In this document: positions 1 to 7,911 of the stretch, one piece after another | Numbering within the stretch: the first letter of the stretch is position 1 | Layout of the letters: every line of letters begins with the position of its first letter | Origin: an uncultured Atopostipes sp. | Lineage (GTDB): Bacteria; Bacillota; Bacilli; Lactobacillales; Carnobacteriaceae_A | Length of the DNA: 15,401 nt | Reading direction: 5' to 3' | Assembly (NCBI GenBank): GCA_947296835.1 | Contig: CAMYQS010000009.1 | Span: 1 to 15,401, forward strand | Program-made: the position numbers and the translations under genes | Notes under the pieces: generated by a model | Databases searched by the model: none | What the model was told of the DNA's origin: nothing | Seen by the model: the letters and a program-made list of their open reading frames with translations, nothing else

Positions 1-1
1 G

Positions 2-2278
2 CAGGGTATTCTGCAGATTTTACCGTATACGGTTCAAACTGGATTTGAGTTAATCGAAGAAAAAGTGGCGGTCTTAACGGAGAAAGAAATGTTTAACCGT
101 CCAATCAAAAAACGCCGTCGTCAACTAAATATTACGAACGCCGAGCGAATTAAGAATTATAACGAATTAAACCCAGGCGACTATGTCGTGCATGTGAATC
201 ACGGAATTGGAAAGTATATTGGAATGGAGACCTTAAAAATTAAAGGGATTCACCAAGATTATCTATCGGTTCAATACCAGAAAAATGACCGAGTATTAAT
301 TCCAGTCACACAACTGAATCTCTTACAGAAATACGTTTCAGCAGAAGGTAAAGAACCACGCATTCACAAACTTGGGGGTACAACGTGGGCGAAGACGAAA
401 TCACGTGTACAGAAACAGGTAGAAGATATTGCGGATGAACTTATCGAATTGTATGCCGAACGTGAAGCAAAAAAGGGCTATGCCTTTTCTCGTAACGGTT
501 CATATTACCAAGAGTTCGAAGACGCTTTCCCTTATACAGAGACACCGGACCAAACGCGTTCTATTACGGAAGTTAGTGCGGACATGGAGAAAGCTAAGCC
601 GATGGACCGCCTAGTCGTTGGAGACGTTGGTTATGGGAAAACAGAGGTTGCGATGCGTGCTGCATTCAAAGCAGTGAACGACGGCAAACAAGTAGCTTTC
701 TTAGTGCCGACAACGGTATTAGCGCAACAGCATTACGAATCGTTTATCGATCGTTTTATTGATTTCCCAGTTGAAATCGAAATGCTTAGTCGCTTCCGTA
801 CGAAGAAACAAGCGGATGAAATTAAAAACAAATTACGTAAAGGCCAAATTGATATCGTAGTTGGGACACACGGTCTTCTGTCACAAGATGTTCAATTCCA
901 AGACTTAGGGTTACTGGTCGTGGATGAGGAGCAACGTTTTGGCGTGAAGCATAAAGAGCGAATAAAAGGCATCAAAAAAGATGTCGATGTGCTGACACTA
1001 ACCGCTACACCGATTCCGAGAACGTTACACATGTCCTTAGTAGGAGCAAGAGACTTATCCGTTATTGAAACACCGCCCGCAAACCGTTATCCTGTCCAAA
1101 CCTATGTCTTGGAAATGAATGGTTTAGTAATTAGAGAAGCAATTGAACGCGAACTCGCTCGTGGTGGACAAGTCTTCTTCCTGCACAACCGTATCGGAAC
1201 AATTGAACAACGTGTCCTTGATATTCAAAACCTCGTACCAGAAGCTCGAGTGGCCTATATTCATGGGCGCTTAACACAGACACAAATTGAGAATGTCTTA
1301 TTTGAATTTGTGCAAGGAACGTATGATGTCCTTGTTACCACAACAATTATTGAGACTGGAATCGACATGCCGAACGTTAACACCCTGCTAGTTGAAGACG
1401 CGGACCGTATGGGACTATCCCAGCTGTATCAATTACGAGGACGAGTTGGACGTAGTAATCGTATCGCATATGCTTACTTCATGTACGAACAAAATAAGAT
1501 TTTAAGTGAAGAAAGTGAAAAGAGACTGCAAGCCATTAAAGAGTTTACTGAATTAGGTAGTGGGTTTAAAATTGCGATGCTTGATTTATCCATCCGTGGA
1601 GCAGGGAACTTACTCGGCCAGCAACAATCTGGATTCATTGATTCAGTCGGATTCGACCTTTACTCACAAATGTTACAAGAAGCTATCGCCCGTAAACAAG
1701 GGGAGGATGTAGAAGAACGTACATCCGTTGAAATTGATATTGATGTGGATGCCTACATTCCAGATACTTACGTGAATGACCAGCGTCAAAAAATTGAGTT
1801 ATACAAACGCGTTCGTTCGATTTCAGGTGAAGATGAGCATGTTGAATTACAAGATGAATTAATTGACCGTTTTGGAGACTACCCACAAGAAGTGGATGAT
1901 TTACTAGCAGTCGGTTTAATCAAATACTACAGTGAGCGTGTACTTCTTGAAACGATTAAACAAACACGTGATACCGTATCACTTTCATTCTCAGAACAAG
2001 GAACTAAAGCTATTCCGATACCGGAGATATTCCGAGCACTAGATGGTATTCCATTACAAGTTGATCTGGAAACAGAAGACAACCTAGGTGTGAACTTCCG
2101 TCTACAAAAAGGTATGCATTCTTATGAATGGCTAGGCCACATTACGAAATTTGTGAAAGCTTTGTACGAATTCTATGAGCAGCATGTAAAAGCAAAGAAG
2201 GAACAAGAAAAAGCACTGACGGATAAAGACATTGAAGCGGATGTTAAGGAATTAACAGAAACAGAAAATGAGGAATAG
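2..2278 (+). CDS. mfd: Transcription-repair coupling factor Mfd, 5'-truncated by window edge
   Basis: Mfd is a DNA translocase that removes RNA polymerase stalled at lesions and recruits UvrA to the site. The reading frame is open from base 2, so the GTG at 65 is not a real start and the gene begins upstream of the window. The 758 codons seen are about the C-terminal two thirds of a protein usually near 1,150-1,180 aa. In window residues: a CarD-like RNA polymerase interaction domain from about 50 to 120 (PGDYVVHVNHGIGKY), helicase motif I GDVGYGKT at 207-214, DEEQ Walker B at 308-311, TATPIPRT, and motif VI QLRGRVGR at 477-484, then the C-terminal regulatory TRCF domain. The tail is highly charged. 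It is followed after 3 nt by the flippase gene, as in the B. subtilis mfd-yab neighbourhood. No frameshift or missing motif is seen. Confidence 0.97.
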   Translation, partial: QGILQILPYTVQTGFELIEEKVAVLTEKEMFNRPIKKRRRQLNITNAERIKNYNELNPGDYVVHVNHGIGKYIGMETLKIKGIHQDYLSVQYQKNDRVLIPVTQLNLLQKYVSAEGKEPRIHKLGGTTWAKTKSRVQKQVEDIADELIELYAEREAKKGYAFSRNGSYYQEFEDAFPYTETPDQTRSITEVSADMEKAKPMDRLVVGDVGYGKTEVAMRAAFKAVNDGKQVAFLVPTTVLAQQHYESFIDRFIDFPVEIEMLSRFRTKKQADEIKNKLRKGQIDIVVGTHGLLSQDVQFQDLGLLVVDEEQRFGVKHKERIKGIKKDVDVLTLTATPIPRTLHMSLVGARDLSVIETPPANRYPVQTYVLEMNGLVIREAIERELARGGQVFFLHNRIGTIEQRVLDIQNLVPEARVAYIHGRLTQTQIENVLFEFVQGTYDVLVTTTIIETGIDMPNVNTLLVEDADRMGLSQLYQLRGRVGRSNRIAYAYFMYEQNKILSEESEKRLQAIKEFTELGSGFKIAMLDLSIRGAGNLLGQQQSGFIDSVGFDLYSQMLQEAIARKQGEDVEERTSVEIDIDVDAYIPDTYVNDQRQKIELYKRVRSISGEDEHVELQDELIDRFGDYPQEVDDLLAVGLIKYYSERVLLETIKQTRDTVSLSFSEQGTKAIPIPEIFRALDGIPLQVDLETEDNLGVNFRLQKGMHSYEWLGHITKFVKALYEFYEQHVKAKKEQEKALTDKDIEADVKELTETENEE

Positions 2279-2281
2279 CGG

Positions 2282-3871
2282 ATGGATAACAAACAAATTT
2301 CATTAGATAAAATGATAAAAGGTGGCTTAATTCTAACCATCAGTTCGTTCATCGTGAAGCTGCTAAGTGCAATTTACAAAGTGCCCTTTCAAAACTTAAC
2401 AGGGGATACCGGATTTTATGTGTACCAGCAAGTGTATCCCTTGTACGGTTTGGCTGTAGCGTTTACGTTACAAGGCTTACCGACTTTCATTTCAAAAGTA
2501 GTTTCTGAAGCGGATGGCGATCGACAGCTCCAACAAAAAATGCGCGAAATCAATACCTGGCTTTTCATCATCGGTGTGAGCCTGTTTGGTCTATTATGGG
2601 GCGGATCTAATTGGATTGCGCATCTGATGGGCGACAATCAACTTGCACCAGCGATAAAGTCCGTATCGATATTTTATCTATTTTTACCGTTCTTAGCCTT
2701 AATTCGAGGCTACTTTCAAGGGAAAGCCGATATGTTACCAACAAGTATTTCACAAATAGTGGAACAAATTGTTCGTGTAGCCGTATTGCTAGGGGCAGCG
2801 TTGCATTTTGCGAATCAATCGGTCTCTGTTTATCAAATGGGTGCGAATGCGTATCAGTCGGCTTGGTTATCCGCTTTGGCAGCAACCTTTATTCTAGGGT
2901 TATATTTAGAAAGAAATAAAGCACTGGGTGAATACGCCCAAATCTTAAAACCACAAGCAGCCTCTGTTGAAATGGGGAAGCGATTAATATCTGAAGGTGG
3001 ACTACTCATTGCGACAAGCAGTATTATGATTTTGTTTCAGTTTATCGATTCATTTACTGTCTATAACGGTTTAGTGCATTCGGGTTTCACCGAAGAAATG
3101 GCGATGTCCTTAAAAGGAGTCTATGACCGCGGACAACCACTTGTTCAACTTGGTTTAGTTATTGGTTTAGGATTCTCAACGACGTCTCTACCCTTATTAC
3201 GAAGACAAGTGATTGACGAGCGATGGAATGAGTGGACTGAAAGTGCGGCTTCATTACTAAAAATCACCATGATTTTAGGAGGGGCAGCAACTGTCGGTTT
3301 AGTAGCGGTTATGCCTTGGATGAACTTCACGCTGTTTACGGACTTCAGTGGAACAGATACGTTACAAATATTTATGTTAAGCGTGTTTTTCGCCTCTCTG
3401 ATTTATTGCTTACACACGATTTTACAAAGTACAGGTAAAGCCGATAATAGTTTTATGATTTTACTGGTGGGGTTAGCGTTTAAAATGCTTACGAACCAGC
3501 TAACAGTTAAAGCAATGGGGATTAACGGATCAAGTCTGGTGACTGTCCTATCCTTAATACTGATTACCATCTTGATGATGCAATTAATTCGAAAAGAAGT
3601 TTGGCAAACAGTGCTAACGAACCACTTTTTCTTAAAATTAATCTCAATTCTAATTGGACTATATGGTTTAGTGAGAGGGTCGATGAACCTTATCGCAAAC
3701 ACTCTAGGATTAGAAGGACGCTTTAGTTCCTTTGTCTTAATCATCGTAGGTGCTCTAATTGGTGTGGTGTTCTTTATAATCACCGCTTTATCCATTAAAC
3801 TATTAAATGAAGAAGAATTAAAACAAATTCCGTTTCTGTCAAAATTGATGGATAAAACGAAAAGAAAGTAG
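2282..3871 (+). CDS. MOP-superfamily polysaccharide/lipid II flippase-like protein (YabM/SpoVB/MurJ type)
   Basis: This is an integral membrane protein of 529 aa, matching the usual 500-550 aa of the polysaccharide biosynthesis/MviN-SpoVB group. The N-terminus (GGLILTISSFIVKLLSAIYKVPFQNLTGDTGFY) is typical of the group: a first helix, then a conserved loop with YKVPF and G..GFY. Many hydrophobic segments follow, consistent with about 14 membrane helices, and the C-terminus is short and basic. Such proteins move undecaprenyl-linked sugars across the membrane; by position this is the counterpart of B. subtilis YabM. Whether it flips lipid II or another polymer precursor cannot be read from the sequence. 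The ATG at 2282 lies 3 nt after the mfd stop, with GAGGA (2270-2274) inside the end of mfd as ribosome binding site, so translational coupling to mfd is likely. Confidence 0.88.
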   Translation: MDNKQISLDKMIKGGLILTISSFIVKLLSAIYKVPFQNLTGDTGFYVYQQVYPLYGLAVAFTLQGLPTFISKVVSEADGDRQLQQKMREINTWLFIIGVSLFGLLWGGSNWIAHLMGDNQLAPAIKSVSIFYLFLPFLALIRGYFQGKADMLPTSISQIVEQIVRVAVLLGAALHFANQSVSVYQMGANAYQSAWLSALAATFILGLYLERNKALGEYAQILKPQAASVEMGKRLISEGGLLIATSSIMILFQFIDSFTVYNGLVHSGFTEEMAMSLKGVYDRGQPLVQLGLVIGLGFSTTSLPLLRRQVIDERWNEWTESAASLLKITMILGGAATVGLVAVMPWMNFTLFTDFSGTDTLQIFMLSVFFASLIYCLHTILQSTGKADNSFMILLVGLAFKMLTNQLTVKAMGINGSSLVTVLSLILITILMMQLIRKEVWQTVLTNHFFLKLISILIGLYGLVRGSMNLIANTLGLEGRFSSFVLIIVGALIGVVFFIITALSIKLLNEEELKQIPFLSKLMDKTKRK

Positions 3872-3878
3872 GGTAACG

Positions 3879-4931
3879 ATGCATACGATTTATATTTTTG
3901 GCCTTGGACCGTCACACTTAGGAGAGATTCCTAAACAAGTTTATGACACCGTGATCCAACAAGAAAAAATTTACTTGCGTACAATGGAGCATCCAGCAGC
4001 ACAGGAGCTAGCTGCAGAAGGATTGGAAATTCAGTCTTTTGATGCCATTTACGAAAAATATGATGAAGCTTTCGAGCAAGTTTATCCAGCGATTGTTGAA
4101 GAAATTCTAGAACTGGCGAAAAGTGGCGATGTGTACTATGGCGTTCCTGGTCACCCATCGGTCGCAGAGAAGTCGGTCCAATTGTTACTCGAAGCGGATG
4201 TCGAAACAAAAATCATCGGAGGAAAGAGTTTTATCGATGATTTATTTGCAGCAGTAAAAGTGGACCCAATTGAAGGTTTCCAGTTAGTGGATGCCTTTGA
4301 TTTAAATGCGGATAAGTTATTCCCAGGAAATCACCTGATTATCATGCAAGTCTTTCATTCGTTTATCGCTGGGGATGTAAAATTATCATTGATGGACATC
4401 TACCCAGACGATCATGAAATCTGTATCGTAGATGCTGCTGGAAGTGAAGAAGAGAAAACGTCATGGATTCCATTGTTCGAATTAGATTATTTTGAAGATG
4501 TGCACAACTTGCGCTCTGTTTATGTACCACCACTTAAACGTGATGAAGCTGTTGCCTCTTTTGCGACAACGCAATCTTATCTAGATGACATTTTTGGCGA
4601 AAATGGCGATGTTTGGGCGAAGGAGCAATCCGGATTAGAACTGTTAAACTATATTCAAGAAGAATTAGACGAGTTAAAAGAAGCATATGCGAATGATGAC
4701 ATTGATAACGTCATCGAAGAGATTGGTGATTTATTGATGCAAATTCTATACCAAACAGCAGTCGGTGAAAAAGAGGACTTGTTTTCTTTAGAAGAAGTTC
4801 TAACGGGTGTTAACCAAAAGATAAGAAGACGCCATCCTCATGTATTCGATGGAGTCGAAGCAAACACTATCGAAGAAGTCGATGCCTTATGGCAAAAAAT
4901 CAAAGCACAAGAAAGACAAGATAAGGAGTGA
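3879..4931 (+). CDS. mazG: MazG-type protein: tetrapyrrole methylase-like domain plus one MazG domain
   Basis: MazG-family proteins are nucleoside triphosphate pyrophosphohydrolases that clear noncanonical or excess NTPs. The first ~210 residues form a tetrapyrrole-methylase-like domain (YIFGLGPSHLGEIPK, then YYGVPGHPSVAEKSVQLL), as in B. subtilis YabN. A single MazG helical domain follows at about 240-345, with metal-binding ExxE (262-265) and ExxD (281-284) and the RRHPHVF signature. At 350 aa it is much shorter than YabN (about 490 aa): it ends soon after the first MazG unit, so the second one is missing. The usual CPWDxxQT entry motif is here GDVWAKEQSG (243-252). The ATG at 3879 is 7 nt after the flippase stop, with weak AGGG at 3870-3873. 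The stop lies 8 nt before rqcP. Activity is likely but unproven given these changes. Confidence 0.9.
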   Translation: MHTIYIFGLGPSHLGEIPKQVYDTVIQQEKIYLRTMEHPAAQELAAEGLEIQSFDAIYEKYDEAFEQVYPAIVEEILELAKSGDVYYGVPGHPSVAEKSVQLLLEADVETKIIGGKSFIDDLFAAVKVDPIEGFQLVDAFDLNADKLFPGNHLIIMQVFHSFIAGDVKLSLMDIYPDDHEICIVDAAGSEEEKTSWIPLFELDYFEDVHNLRSVYVPPLKRDEAVASFATTQSYLDDIFGENGDVWAKEQSGLELLNYIQEELDELKEAYANDDIDNVIEEIGDLLMQILYQTAVGEKEDLFSLEEVLTGVNQKIRRRHPHVFDGVEANTIEEVDALWQKIKAQERQDKE

Positions 4932-4939
4932 AATGAAAG

Positions 4940-5203
4940 ATGCGATTAGACAAATTTTTAAAAGTAGCTCGAATCATTAAACGTCGTACGATTGCAAAAG
5001 AAATTGCAGACCAGGACCGCGTACAAATTAACGGCCGTCCAGCAAAGTCATCAACTAAAGTAGCAATCGGTGATGAAATTGAATTAGTCTTTGGAAACAA
5101 AACACTTATTGTACGTGTAGAAGATTTAAGAGATACAACGAAAAAAGCTGAATCAGAAGGTATGTACACTGTTTTAGAAGAGCGTTTCGAAGAAAAAGAG
5201 TAA
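4940..5203 (+). CDS. rqcP: S4-domain RNA-binding protein RqcP (YabO)
   Basis: RqcP works with RqcH in bacterial ribosome-associated quality control. It binds obstructed 50S subunits with peptidyl-tRNA and supports poly-alanine tailing of stalled chains. The 87 aa protein is the family's normal length. It opens with MRLDKFLKVARIIKRRTIAKE, the S4 fold, continues with the RVQINGRPAKSS and GDEIELVFG elements, and ends with DLRDTTKKAESEGMYTVL, very close to what I recall of B. subtilis YabO. The ATG at 4940 has AAGGAG at 4923-4928, an 11-nt spacing, inside the end of mazG. Another ATG at 4933 is out of frame and only 4 nt from that site. It is the last gene of the compact mfd unit; no terminator separates it from divIC. 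Confidence 0.95.
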   Translation: MRLDKFLKVARIIKRRTIAKEIADQDRVQINGRPAKSSTKVAIGDEIELVFGNKTLIVRVEDLRDTTKKAESEGMYTVLEERFEEKE

Positions 5204-5240
5204 AGAATGTCCTGAAATGCAAAAAAAGTTGGTCTTTGTG

Positions 5241-5269
5241 TTTTATTATGTGAAAAACACTGTTATAAT
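5241..5269 (+). promoter_or_regulatory. Candidate extended -10 promoter of divIC
   Basis: A perfect TATAAT (5264-5269) is preceded by TG one base upstream (TGTTATAAT), the extended -10 form. The -35 position at 17 bp spacing reads TTTTAT, which is poor, as is common for extended -10 promoters. An inverted repeat GTGTTTT/AAAACAC (5238-5244 and 5254-5260) covers the spacer. The start codon lies about 30 bp downstream. This is a sequence-only prediction. Confidence 0.6.
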
Positions 5270-5301
5270 GAAATTATACCAATGTATAGGGGTTGAGTGT
5301 T

Positions 5302-5724
5302 TTGAAGAAGAATGCAAACAAGAACATCACCCACTTAAATAACTATTCAATTAATAAAACGCTCGAAAACATTCGACAATACAAAAGAAAGAAATTTGTA
5401 CGAGTGCGTACAGGATTAATTCTTGTAGCGGGACTTACTTTAGTTGGAATTGCTGGGTTGCCCTTGTTAAATAATCAACAAAAAACGGATGAGTTTACAC
5501 AACTTTATGCGGTGTCTGCTAGTAGCCTTAAAGAGCTAGAGCAAGAAAAGGAAGCGTTAGAATACCAAGTCGGCTTATTAGAAGACGAGGAGTATATCGC
5601 TAAACTTGCACGACATGAATTAAATGTATCCAAGCCGAATGAGATTTTGATCAATCTTCCAGAAGAAGATGTATCTGAAGAAGAAACTACAACAGACGAC
5701 ACAGAAGAGAATGAATCAGAATAA
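5302..5724 (+). CDS. divIC: Cell-division septum protein DivIC/FtsB-like
   Basis: This is a small bitopic division protein expected to pair with FtsL and DivIB at the septum and to help activate septal peptidoglycan synthesis. From the chosen start it is 140 aa. It has a basic cytoplasmic N-terminus, a single membrane helix at about residues 39-58 (TGLILVAGLTLVGIAGLPLL), an extracellular coiled coil (LKELEQEKEALEYQVGLLEDEEYIAKLARHEL) and the family's L.R..L..SKP.EI element. An acidic tail rich in E, D and T follows. No ATG is available: TTG 5302 is preceded by AGGGG (5288-5292) at 9 nt, while the in-frame TTG 5293 abuts that site and is unlikely. It sits between rqcP and yabR as in B. subtilis, without the yabP and yabQ genes found there, and has its own promoter and terminator. 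Confidence 0.88.
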   Translation: MKKNANKNITHLNNYSINKTLENIRQYKRKKFVRVRTGLILVAGLTLVGIAGLPLLNNQQKTDEFTQLYAVSASSLKELEQEKEALEYQVGLLEDEEYIAKLARHELNVSKPNEILINLPEEDVSEEETTTDDTEENESE

Positions 5725-5766
5725 ATGGTATTATTGAACAAACTTACAATGATAATAATATAGATG

Positions 5767-5802
5767 CGCGTTGCTTAAAAAAACATAAAGTAACGCGTTT
5801 TT
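5767..5802 (+). terminator. Intrinsic terminator after divIC
   Basis: A 10-bp stem CGCGTTGCTT (5767-5776) / AAGTAACGCG (5788-5797), with one G-U pair and an 11-nt A-rich loop, is followed by five T (5798-5802). It ends the divIC transcript 43 nt after the stop codon. Confidence 0.85.
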
Positions 5803-5863
5803 AGAATGTTTTCAACTATTTTTCATAAAACAGCATATATTAGAAGAAATTGAAAGTTTAACA

Positions 5864-5872
5864 TGGTATAAT
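5864..5872 (+). promoter_or_regulatory. Candidate extended -10 promoter of the S1-domain gene
   Basis: TGGTATAAT contains a perfect TATAAT at 5867-5872 with TG one base upstream. No convincing -35 lies at 16-18 bp; TTGAAA at 5850-5855 is only 11 bp away and was not counted. The site lies between the divIC terminator and the next start codon, where a promoter is required. Confidence 0.6.
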
Positions 5873-5904
5873 AGTTTCAAATTAAATGGAGGAGAAATGA
5901 TTTA

Positions 5905-6408
5905 ATGTCACTTGAAGTGGGCAATAAGGTAGAAGGTAAAATTACAGGTTTAGCAAAATTTGGTGCGTTTATTGATTTAGGAAACAACAAGACTGGATTA
6001 GTGCATATTAGTGAAGTATCAGATAAGTTTGTTGAGGACATCAATGACGAATTAAGCGTTGGACAAGAGGTAACAGTTGAGGTTCTTACAATCGGTGACG
6101 ATGGTAAGATTGCTCTATCGATGCGTGATCGCGAAAAGGAAGCGGCAGAGAAGAAAGCTGCGCCAAGAACACCGCGCCCTCAGGCTAAAACAAACACAGG
6201 CCCTAGTTCACGTCCACAAAGTTCACGACCACAAGGTGGACGACCGCAAAATACTCGTTCACAAGGTAACAACTTTAACAGAAGAGGTTCAAGTCGCGAC
6301 TTTGATTCGTTAATGGACGACTTCTTAAAAGATAGTGAAACACGTCTTTCATCATTACGTAAGAATACTGAAAGCAAACGTGGTGGACGCGGTGGACGTC
6401 GTAGCTAA
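5905..6408 (+). CDS. yabR: S1-domain RNA-binding protein (YabR family) with repetitive basic tail
   Basis: Residues 1-75 form one S1 OB-fold: GNKVEGKITGLAKFGAFIDLG, GLVHISEVSD and VLTIGDDGKIALSMRD. This resembles the repeats of ribosomal protein S1 and YabR/GSP13, so RNA or ribosome binding is likely. The rest is a disordered, Arg/Gly/Gln/Pro-rich region. It carries a four-copy SSRPQ-like repeat (residues 101-120), a conserved short element FDSLMDDFLKDSETRLSSLR, and ends in RGGRGGRRS, a probable nonspecific RNA-binding tail. Total length is 167 aa. The ATG at 5905 is 12 nt from GGAGG (5888-5892). A better-spaced ATG at 5897 opens a two-codon ORF whose TAA overlaps this start. The gene is a stand-alone unit with its own promoter and terminator. 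The precise cellular role is not defined by sequence. Confidence 0.93.
   Translation: MSLEVGNKVEGKITGLAKFGAFIDLGNNKTGLVHISEVSDKFVEDINDELSVGQEVTVEVLTIGDDGKIALSMRDREKEAAEKKAAPRTPRPQAKTNTGPSSRPQSSRPQGGRPQNTRSQGNNFNRRGSSRDFDSLMDDFLKDSETRLSSLRKNTESKRGGRGGRRS
6205..6264 (+). repeat. Four-copy 15-bp tandem repeat inside the S1-domain gene
   Basis: Four consecutive 15-bp units (6205-6219, 6220-6234, 6235-6249, 6250-6264) encode SSRPQ, SSRPQ, GGRPQ and NTRSQ. The first two differ by a single base (CGT versus CGA), indicating recent duplication. The period is a multiple of three, so copy-number change would keep the frame. Confidence 0.9.
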
Positions 6409-6432
6409 TCCAGATAATTAAATAACTTAATC

Positions 6433-6460
6433 AGGCAGGATTTTCCTGCCTTCTTTTTTT
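6433..6460 (+). terminator. Intrinsic terminator after the S1-domain gene
   Basis: An 8-bp perfect stem AGGCAGGA (6433-6440) / TCCTGCCT (6444-6451) with a short T loop is followed by TCTTTTTTT (6452-6460). It lies 24 nt after the yabR stop and only about 30 nt before the tilS start. Confidence 0.92.
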
Positions 6461-6490
6461 ATAACGCTTTAAAAGGGGGTGAATGTCGAT

Positions 6491-7888
6491 TTGTATACGC
6501 AATTTGAACAAGTGTTGGAGCAATATAACTTGTTAAAAAATAGGAAAAAAATCATCATTGCAGTATCAGGTGGTGTTGACTCGATTGTGTTGCTTCATTT
6601 AATGCAGAGCATCCCAATAGATAAAAGACCTAAAATAATTGTCGCACACATCAACCATGAACTGAGATCCGAGTCTAAACATGAAGAAACGATGGTAAGG
6701 GAATTGGCTCAGCAATATGGTCTGTCCTTTTATAATCATAGATGGGCGAAATCAGAGCATCCACCAAGCGGTATCGAAGAAGCGGCACGACATGTTCGCT
6801 ATACCTTCCTTAAGGAAGTGATGATTGAGACTACAGCCGATAGTGTTATGACGGCTCATCATCAAGATGATCAAGTCGAGACGATTTTAATGAAGATCAC
6901 TCGAGGAAGCACCTTGGAACAAATCACGGGGATTAAAGAAGCTCAGCGGTTTAGTCATGGTCAGTTGGTCCGTCCGTTACTTTCATTTACGAAAGAGGAA
7001 ATTTACCAGTATGCCAAAACAAATGGTTTGGTGTATATGGAAGACCAATCAAATCAGACGCTGGATTATACGCGTAATCGATTTAGAAATACAATCATTC
7101 CCTTATTAAAGGAAGAAAATCAACAGTTCAATACACAGATCAATCAGTTTAAAATGGACTTAGAAGATTTACTCGCCATCGCAAGCACCCCAATACATCA
7201 AAATTTTAACGAATTAGTGAGCACCCAGCAAGGTCAGATAGCATTTCATCAAGAAGCTTTTGAGGCTTTTGATGAACCGATGCAAAGAGCGTTACTGCAT
7301 AAAATGTTGGATACTATTTATGAAGGAAACGAACAGACGTATAAAACGAATTATATTGTATTGATCCAAAACTGGCTCCGTGATGCGGAGGGGCATTCAC
7401 AACTACAGCTTACTGGCGATGTGACGGTTGAGAAGTCATATCATGACATTGCTATTTGTCAGTCGACAGCCACTACGAAGCGTTCGAAGGACCCGTCACC
7501 CCACATCTTGCTGGATGAAGCCAGCCAAATACTACCGTTATCCGAGTCGGAAAGTCTTGAATTGAGAAAAGTAACCCAAGAAGACTTGGCTACTCTAGCA
7601 CCGGATGACCCCAGTTATCTACTCTTTGAAGCTGACCAACTTGCATTTCCGTTGACGATTCGTCACCGATTACCAGGCGATCGCATGCGATACCAAGGGC
7701 TGGCTGGGACGAAGAAGATTAAAGACATTTTTATTGATGAAAAGACACCGCTTGAAGAACGTGATAAGGCATGGATTGTAGAAGATTCGACCGGGAAGAT
7801 TGTCTGGTTGATTTTGTACCGTAAAATGTATTTGTTAAGTCAGCAAGAAACTGATAAACTAACCTATATCTTAAAATATAACCATTAA
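6491..7888 (+). CDS. tilS: tRNA(Ile)-lysidine synthetase TilS
   Basis: TilS ligates lysine to C34 of the tRNA-Ile that reads AUA, using ATP, and is essential for AUA decoding. The PP-loop SGGVDS is at residues 26-31. It is followed by HINHELR, the catalytic-domain signature TAHHQDDQVET, VRPLLSFTKEEI and the TRNRFRNTIIPLL element. A linker leads to the C-terminal TilS domain with RHRLPGDRMRYQGLAGTKK and an IFID..TPLEERD segment. From TTG 6491 it has 465 aa, close to the usual 430-475. GTG 6479 is also in frame but coincides with the ribosome binding site AGGGGG (6474-6479), so TTG 6491 at 11 nt is preferred. No promoter is visible between the yabR terminator and this start, so expression may rely on readthrough. 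hpt follows after 23 nt. Confidence 0.95.
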   Translation: MYTQFEQVLEQYNLLKNRKKIIIAVSGGVDSIVLLHLMQSIPIDKRPKIIVAHINHELRSESKHEETMVRELAQQYGLSFYNHRWAKSEHPPSGIEEAARHVRYTFLKEVMIETTADSVMTAHHQDDQVETILMKITRGSTLEQITGIKEAQRFSHGQLVRPLLSFTKEEIYQYAKTNGLVYMEDQSNQTLDYTRNRFRNTIIPLLKEENQQFNTQINQFKMDLEDLLAIASTPIHQNFNELVSTQQGQIAFHQEAFEAFDEPMQRALLHKMLDTIYEGNEQTYKTNYIVLIQNWLRDAEGHSQLQLTGDVTVEKSYHDIAICQSTATTKRSKDPSPHILLDEASQILPLSESESLELRKVTQEDLATLAPDDPSYLLFEADQLAFPLTIRHRLPGDRMRYQGLAGTKKIKDIFIDEKTPLEERDKAWIVEDSTGKIVWLILYRKMYLLSQQETDKLTYILKYNH

Positions 7889-7911
7889 AAATAGTCAAAG
7901 GAGTTTTAAAA

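Noticed and set aside
65..67. GTG as the start of mfd
   Set aside because: The frame is open to the window edge and the upstream residues continue the Mfd protein, so the gene is simply cut by the window.
2611..2919. 102-codon + strand ORF inside the flippase gene
   Set aside because: It is wholly internal in another frame of a well-supported gene, with no initiation signals.
3403..3915. 170-codon minus-strand ORF over the flippase gene
   Set aside because: It is antisense to a clear membrane-protein gene, has no ribosome binding site or family resemblance, and reflects codon bias of the + strand gene.
4933..4980. Alternative ATG at 4933 for the gene after mazG
   Set aside because: It is out of frame with RqcP, only 4 nt from the ribosome binding site, and ends after about 15 codons.
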